Below, piece after piece: positions 6,323-8,542 of a stretch of DNA of 8,542 nt. Origin of the DNA: Rhodobacterales bacterium (GTDB lineage: Bacteria > Pseudomonadota > Alphaproteobacteria > Rhodobacterales > Rhodobacteraceae); contig JANXPK010000190.1 in NCBI GenBank assembly GCA_025357355.1, positions 1 through 8,542 of the forward strand, given 5' to 3'. A program made the translations under genes and the position numbers. Under the pieces are notes generated by a model. It was not told where the DNA came from, did not search any database, and worked only from the letters and a program-made list of their open reading frames with translations. Numbering within the stretch: the stretch's first letter is position 1; each line of letters starts with the position of its first letter.

Positions 6323-6358
6323 TTTCCGGCCGCTTCCCCCTGACAAAGGGGCCGGAAA
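6323..6358. repeat. Palindromic element just upstream of nadD
   Basis: TTTCCGGCC (6323-6331) and GGCCGGAAA (6350-6358) are perfect 9-bp inverted repeats around an 18-base loop that contains a weaker CCT/AGG inner stem. A G-rich tail follows (six Gs, T, four Gs). The pattern of a C-run, GACAA, a G-run and then GGTGGGG resembles small dispersed palindromic repeats in alphaproteobacterial intergenic DNA (from memory). A TTGACT at 6318-6323 could be a -35 for nadD, but the matching -10 is poor. The rest of the 6210-6371 spacer shows only the paired boxes described separately. Confidence 0.45.
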
Positions 6359-6371
6359 AGGGGGGTGGGGT

Positions 6372-7016
6372 TTGCAGGGATTTCCCAAGGCGCGGGCGGG
6401 CATGGTGGTGGGTCTTTTGGGTGGGTCCTTCGACCCTGCCCATCAGGGCCATGTCCACATCACGCATGAGGCGATCAAGCGACTGGGGCTTGACCGGGTG
6501 TGGTGGCTGGTCTCGCCCGGCAACCCGCTGAAAGCCCGGCCCCCGGCGCCGATGGCCCGGCGACTGGCGCGGGCGCAGGCGCTGACCCACGACCCCGCGG
6601 TGGTGGTCAGCGATCTGGAGGCGCGGCTGGGCACCCGCGCCACCATCGACACCCTCCACCGGCTGCAGGCGATCTATCCGGGAGTGCGCTTTGTCTGGCT
6701 GATGGGGGCCGACAACCTCGTGCAGTTCCACCGCTGGAGCCGCTGGCGCGCTATCATTGCGGCGGTTCCGGTGGCCGTGCTGGCGCGCCCGGGGGCGGGG
6801 CTGATGGCGCGGCTGTCGGTGACGGCACGGGCCTTTCGCGGCGCGCGCTTGACGCGGATCGCGGGGCTGGCCCTTCACCCGCCACCGGCCTGGGGCTTTG
6901 TCAACCTGCCGCTGCACGCAGCATCCTCCAGCCTGATCCGGGCGCGGGGCGAATGGCGGGCACGCAAGCCTGCGGCGGGAGTATTTGGCAAAGGCCAAAC
7001 GGAAGCGGACCGGTAA
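6372..7016 (+). CDS. nadD: Nicotinate-nucleotide adenylyltransferase
   Basis: NadD transfers AMP from ATP to nicotinate mononucleotide to make deamido-NAD, an essential cytoplasmic step of NAD biosynthesis. The diagnostic nucleotidyltransferase motif GLLGGSFDPAHQGHVHI is at the N-terminus, with the GxH...HxGH elements intact. WWLVSPGNPLK and FVWLMGADNLVQFHRW follow, both characteristic of NadD. Near the C-terminus SSSLIR replaces the usual ISSTxIR. I chose a TTG start at 6372 (214 residues) because a G-rich ribosome-like tract precedes it and because family members, as I recall them, carry a similar GFPxAxxG lead-in before the Rossmann strand. An ATG at 6402 would still give an intact catalytic domain. 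A GTG at 6294 would add residues read from a palindromic element and is unlikely. The last residues (AGVFGKGQTEADR) are encoded by a GGAGTATTTG-type gene-end motif. dacB follows after 109 bases in the same direction. Confidence 0.95.
   Translation: MQGFPKARAGMVVGLLGGSFDPAHQGHVHITHEAIKRLGLDRVWWLVSPGNPLKARPPAPMARRLARAQALTHDPAVVVSDLEARLGTRATIDTLHRLQAIYPGVRFVWLMGADNLVQFHRWSRWRAIIAAVPVAVLARPGAGLMARLSVTARAFRGARLTRIAGLALHPPPAWGFVNLPLHAASSSLIRARGEWRARKPAAGVFGKGQTEADR
6956..7005 (+). repeat. Second GGAGTATTTG gene-end motif, inside the nadD 3' coding end
   Basis: A small stem (GCGGGC 6956-6961, GCCTGC 6968-6973, six pairs with one G-U, six-base loop) is followed after 4 bases by GGAGTATTTG (6978-6987) and then the purine-rich tail GCAAAGGCCAAACGGAAG. 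This is the same order as at 2836-2877 on the other strand: stem, GGAGTATTTG, then a CAAAG-containing tail. Here the motif is translated as the last residues of NadD, up to the stop codon at 7014-7016. It may be a weak terminator, a processing site, or a mobile repeat captured at the gene end. Confidence 0.45.
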
Positions 7017-7023
7017 ACTGCAG

Positions 7024-7069
7024 GCCCTGTTGCTGATGCGGTTCCTCTCTGGTTCGTGTTGAACAGGGC
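7024..7069 (+). repeat. Inverted repeat in the nadD-dacB gap
   Basis: GCCCTGTT (7024-7031) and AACAGGGC (7062-7069) are exact 8-bp inverted repeats enclosing 30 bases, which include a small GTTC/GAAC stem. No U-run follows, so this is not a clear terminator. It could fold in a nadD-dacB read-through transcript. The gap 7017-7125 shows no convincing promoter, only a weak TTGCGC and GGTAAT pair at poor spacing. Confidence 0.3.
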
Positions 7070-7125
7070 GTTGCGCAAGCCCGCGGCTGGCGGTAATTGC
7101 ACAAGCTGGTATGAAGGGTCCGAAC

Positions 7126-8542
7126 ATGGCATCTGTGACGCGGCGCGGCGTATTGGCAGGCTTGATCGCGGGTGCGGTGACACCGGCTCTGGGCGAAACC
7201 ACCAAGGCGGTCAAGAAGTCGCAGATTGCGCCCGCAACTCCCAGGAATGCCGCGGCCATCGTGGCCGATGCCAATCTGGGCGGGGTGACCGGTTACAGCG
7301 TGGCCGAGGTCGCCACCGGCCGCGTCCTGGAAGAGGTCGGCGCCGACACGCCCGTACCGCCCGCCAGCGTCGCCAAGACCATCACCGCACTTTACGCGCT
7401 GGAAAAGCTCGGACCGACCCACCGCTTCACCACACAAGTCATGGCCGTGGGCTCCATTCAGGGCGGCGTGCTGACCGGCGATCTGGTGCTTGCCGGTGGT
7501 GGCGACCCGACGCTCGACAGCGACAAGCTGGGCGATCTGGTCGCCTCACTGGCGCGGACCGGCCTCAAAAAGGTCACCGGACGCTATCTCGCCTATGCCG
7601 GGGCCTTACCCTCTTTCGACCGCATCACCGATGAACAGCCGGTCCAGGCGGGCTTCGATCCCGGCTTGTCGGGGCTGGGCCTGAACTACAACCGGGTGAA
7701 TTTCGAATGGACCAAGGGCGGCGCCGCGATCCAGATGAACGCACGGGGCGAACGCTATGTGCCGCTGGTCAAGATGGCGACGATGGCAGAGGTCGACCGC
7801 GCCGCTCCGGCCTTTGACTACCAGAAAGGACCGGGGACCGAAGACTGGACGGTCGCCAAGGCCAGCCTCGGCCGCGCTGGAAGTCGTTGGTTACCAGTGC
7901 GGCAAGTGGCGTCCTATGTGGCCGAGGTGTTCCAGACCCTGTGCGCCGCCCATGGCATCGTGCTGCCAACGCCGCAGGTGGTGCAGGTGCTGCCGCAAGG
8001 CGCTGCCCGGATCGTGGCCTATCAAAGCGCTGATCTTGCCACGATCCTGCGCCAGATGCTCAAATTCTCGACCAACATCACCGCCGAGACGGTGGGGCTG
8101 GCCGCAACGGGCGCGGTCGATCTGCCGACCTCGGCTGCCGGCGTGGCGACCTGGGCGCAGGGGCGCCTTGGCCTGCAAGCCTCTCTCGTTGATCATTCCG
8201 GCCTCAGTTCGGCCTCGCGGGTAACGGCAGGGGGCATGATGCGGGCGATTGCAGCGGGCGACAAGGCCATCGGCCTGCGCCCCATCCTGCGCGATATCGG
8301 CCTGCGCGACGATCAGGGCCGCTGGGTCAAGGCGAGCCCGGTCAAAGTGGTGGGCAAAAGCGGCACGCTGAACTTCGTCTCTGGCCTCGTCGGCTTCATC
8401 AAACGGCCCTCGGGCGCCGACCTGGTGTTCGCGATCTTCTCGGCCGACACGGCCCGGCGCGAGGCGGTGCCCGTTGCTGACCGTGAAGAACCCCCCGGAG
8501 AGCGGTCCTGGGTCGGCCGCGCCCATCTGATGCAGGCCCGGC
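7126..8542 (+). CDS. dacB: D-alanyl-D-alanine carboxypeptidase/endopeptidase, PBP4 type (partial, 3' end beyond window)
   Basis: This is a class C penicillin-binding protein (peptidase family S13) that trims or cleaves peptidoglycan stem peptides in the periplasm. The ATG at 7126 is chosen because AAGGG lies 7 bases upstream; an in-frame ATG at 7111 has no ribosome site. The N-terminus MASVTRRGVLAGLIAGAVTPALG is a signal sequence with a twin-arginine-like TRRGVLAG start and a short hydrophobic stretch, so Tat or Sec export is expected. The three active-site boxes are present: SVAK at residues 81-84 (nucleophile Ser81, Lys84), STN at 315-317, and KSGT at 411-414 in place of KTG. The S13 landmarks GDLVLAGGGDPTL and GLGLNYNRVNF lie between the first two boxes. 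The frame is open for 472 codons to the right edge. The family is usually about 470-500 residues, so only a few residues should be missing. Transcription with nadD is plausible. Confidence 0.95.
   Translation, partial: MASVTRRGVLAGLIAGAVTPALGETTKAVKKSQIAPATPRNAAAIVADANLGGVTGYSVAEVATGRVLEEVGADTPVPPASVAKTITALYALEKLGPTHRFTTQVMAVGSIQGGVLTGDLVLAGGGDPTLDSDKLGDLVASLARTGLKKVTGRYLAYAGALPSFDRITDEQPVQAGFDPGLSGLGLNYNRVNFEWTKGGAAIQMNARGERYVPLVKMATMAEVDRAAPAFDYQKGPGTEDWTVAKASLGRAGSRWLPVRQVASYVAEVFQTLCAAHGIVLPTPQVVQVLPQGAARIVAYQSADLATILRQMLKFSTNITAETVGLAATGAVDLPTSAAGVATWAQGRLGLQASLVDHSGLSSASRVTAGGMMRAIAAGDKAIGLRPILRDIGLRDDQGRWVKASPVKVVGKSGTLNFVSGLVGFIKRPSGADLVFAIFSADTARREAVPVADREEPPGERSWVGRAHLMQAR

Noticed and set aside
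6350..6378. G-quadruplex upstream of nadD
   Set aside because: G-runs are present (GGGG, GGGGGG, GGGG) but a fourth clean run at suitable spacing is missing, and the tract is better explained as the tail of the palindromic element or a ribosome-site-like sequence.
7059..7099. dacB promoter from TTGAAC or TTGCGC with GGTAAT/TAATTG
   Set aside because: Spacing is 15 or 27 bases or the hexamers match poorly; read-through from nadD explains expression as well.
6225..7437. Minus-strand open frames (6225-7274 and 6901-7437) across nadD and the start of dacB
   Set aside because: Arg/Pro/His-rich shadows of nadD and dacB, which carry complete catalytic motifs on the plus strand.
1..8542. CRISPR array, insertion sequence, integrase, tRNA or rRNA
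   Set aside because: No regularly spaced direct repeats, transposase or integrase motifs, or cloverleaf-like tRNA sequences were seen on either strand.

Overview
The window reads as chromosomal DNA of a high-GC alphaproteobacterium, most likely of the Rhodobacterales/Rhodobacteraceae. The evidence is the strong G/C third-position bias, the protein families present, and a GGAGTATTTG post-terminator motif that I associate with that order. No source is stated and this placement is inference.

Layout, left to right. (1) Positions 1-2677, minus strand: a compact molybdenum hydroxylase operon transcribed in the order coxG, coxS, coxL (coxL runs off the left edge). CoxS is the [2Fe-2S] electron-transfer subunit and CoxL the molybdopterin subunit. 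CoxG is the SRPBCC accessory protein. CoxL carries AYRGAGR, the form II signature, so the substrate need not be CO. (2) Positions 2678-2892: a non-coding stretch with a C/G-rich terminator for the gene to its right, a short perfect palindrome, and a strong hairpin ahead of coxG. (3) Positions 2893-5181, minus strand: a 762-residue protein without a signal peptide, with a Pectate_lyase_3-type entry motif and a parallel beta-helix. It resembles phage or gene-transfer-agent (GTA) spike proteins, and it is the accessory-looking gene of the window. It has a structured leader. (4) Positions 5309-6184, minus strand: a MarR-type regulator fused to a GNAT acetyltransferase, with a near-palindrome over its own promoter and start codon. 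(5) Positions 6185-6371: a divergent intergenic region with paired repeat boxes and a palindromic element. (6) Positions 6372-7016, plus strand: nadD (NAD biosynthesis), followed by (7) dacB from 7126 to the right edge (class C penicillin-binding protein, peptidoglycan hydrolysis), cut off near its C-terminus.

Functionally the window joins housekeeping genes (nadD, dacB), an oxidative molybdoenzyme operon, and a solitary virion-spike-like gene next to a regulator/acetyltransferase. I see no integrase, transposase, CRISPR array, rRNA or tRNA. The best lead for something under-described is the isolated spike gene with its structured, weakly CtrA-like leader, which would fit a GTA accessory locus away from the main GTA cluster. 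The rest is mostly ordinary, with several small regulatory structures worth checking.
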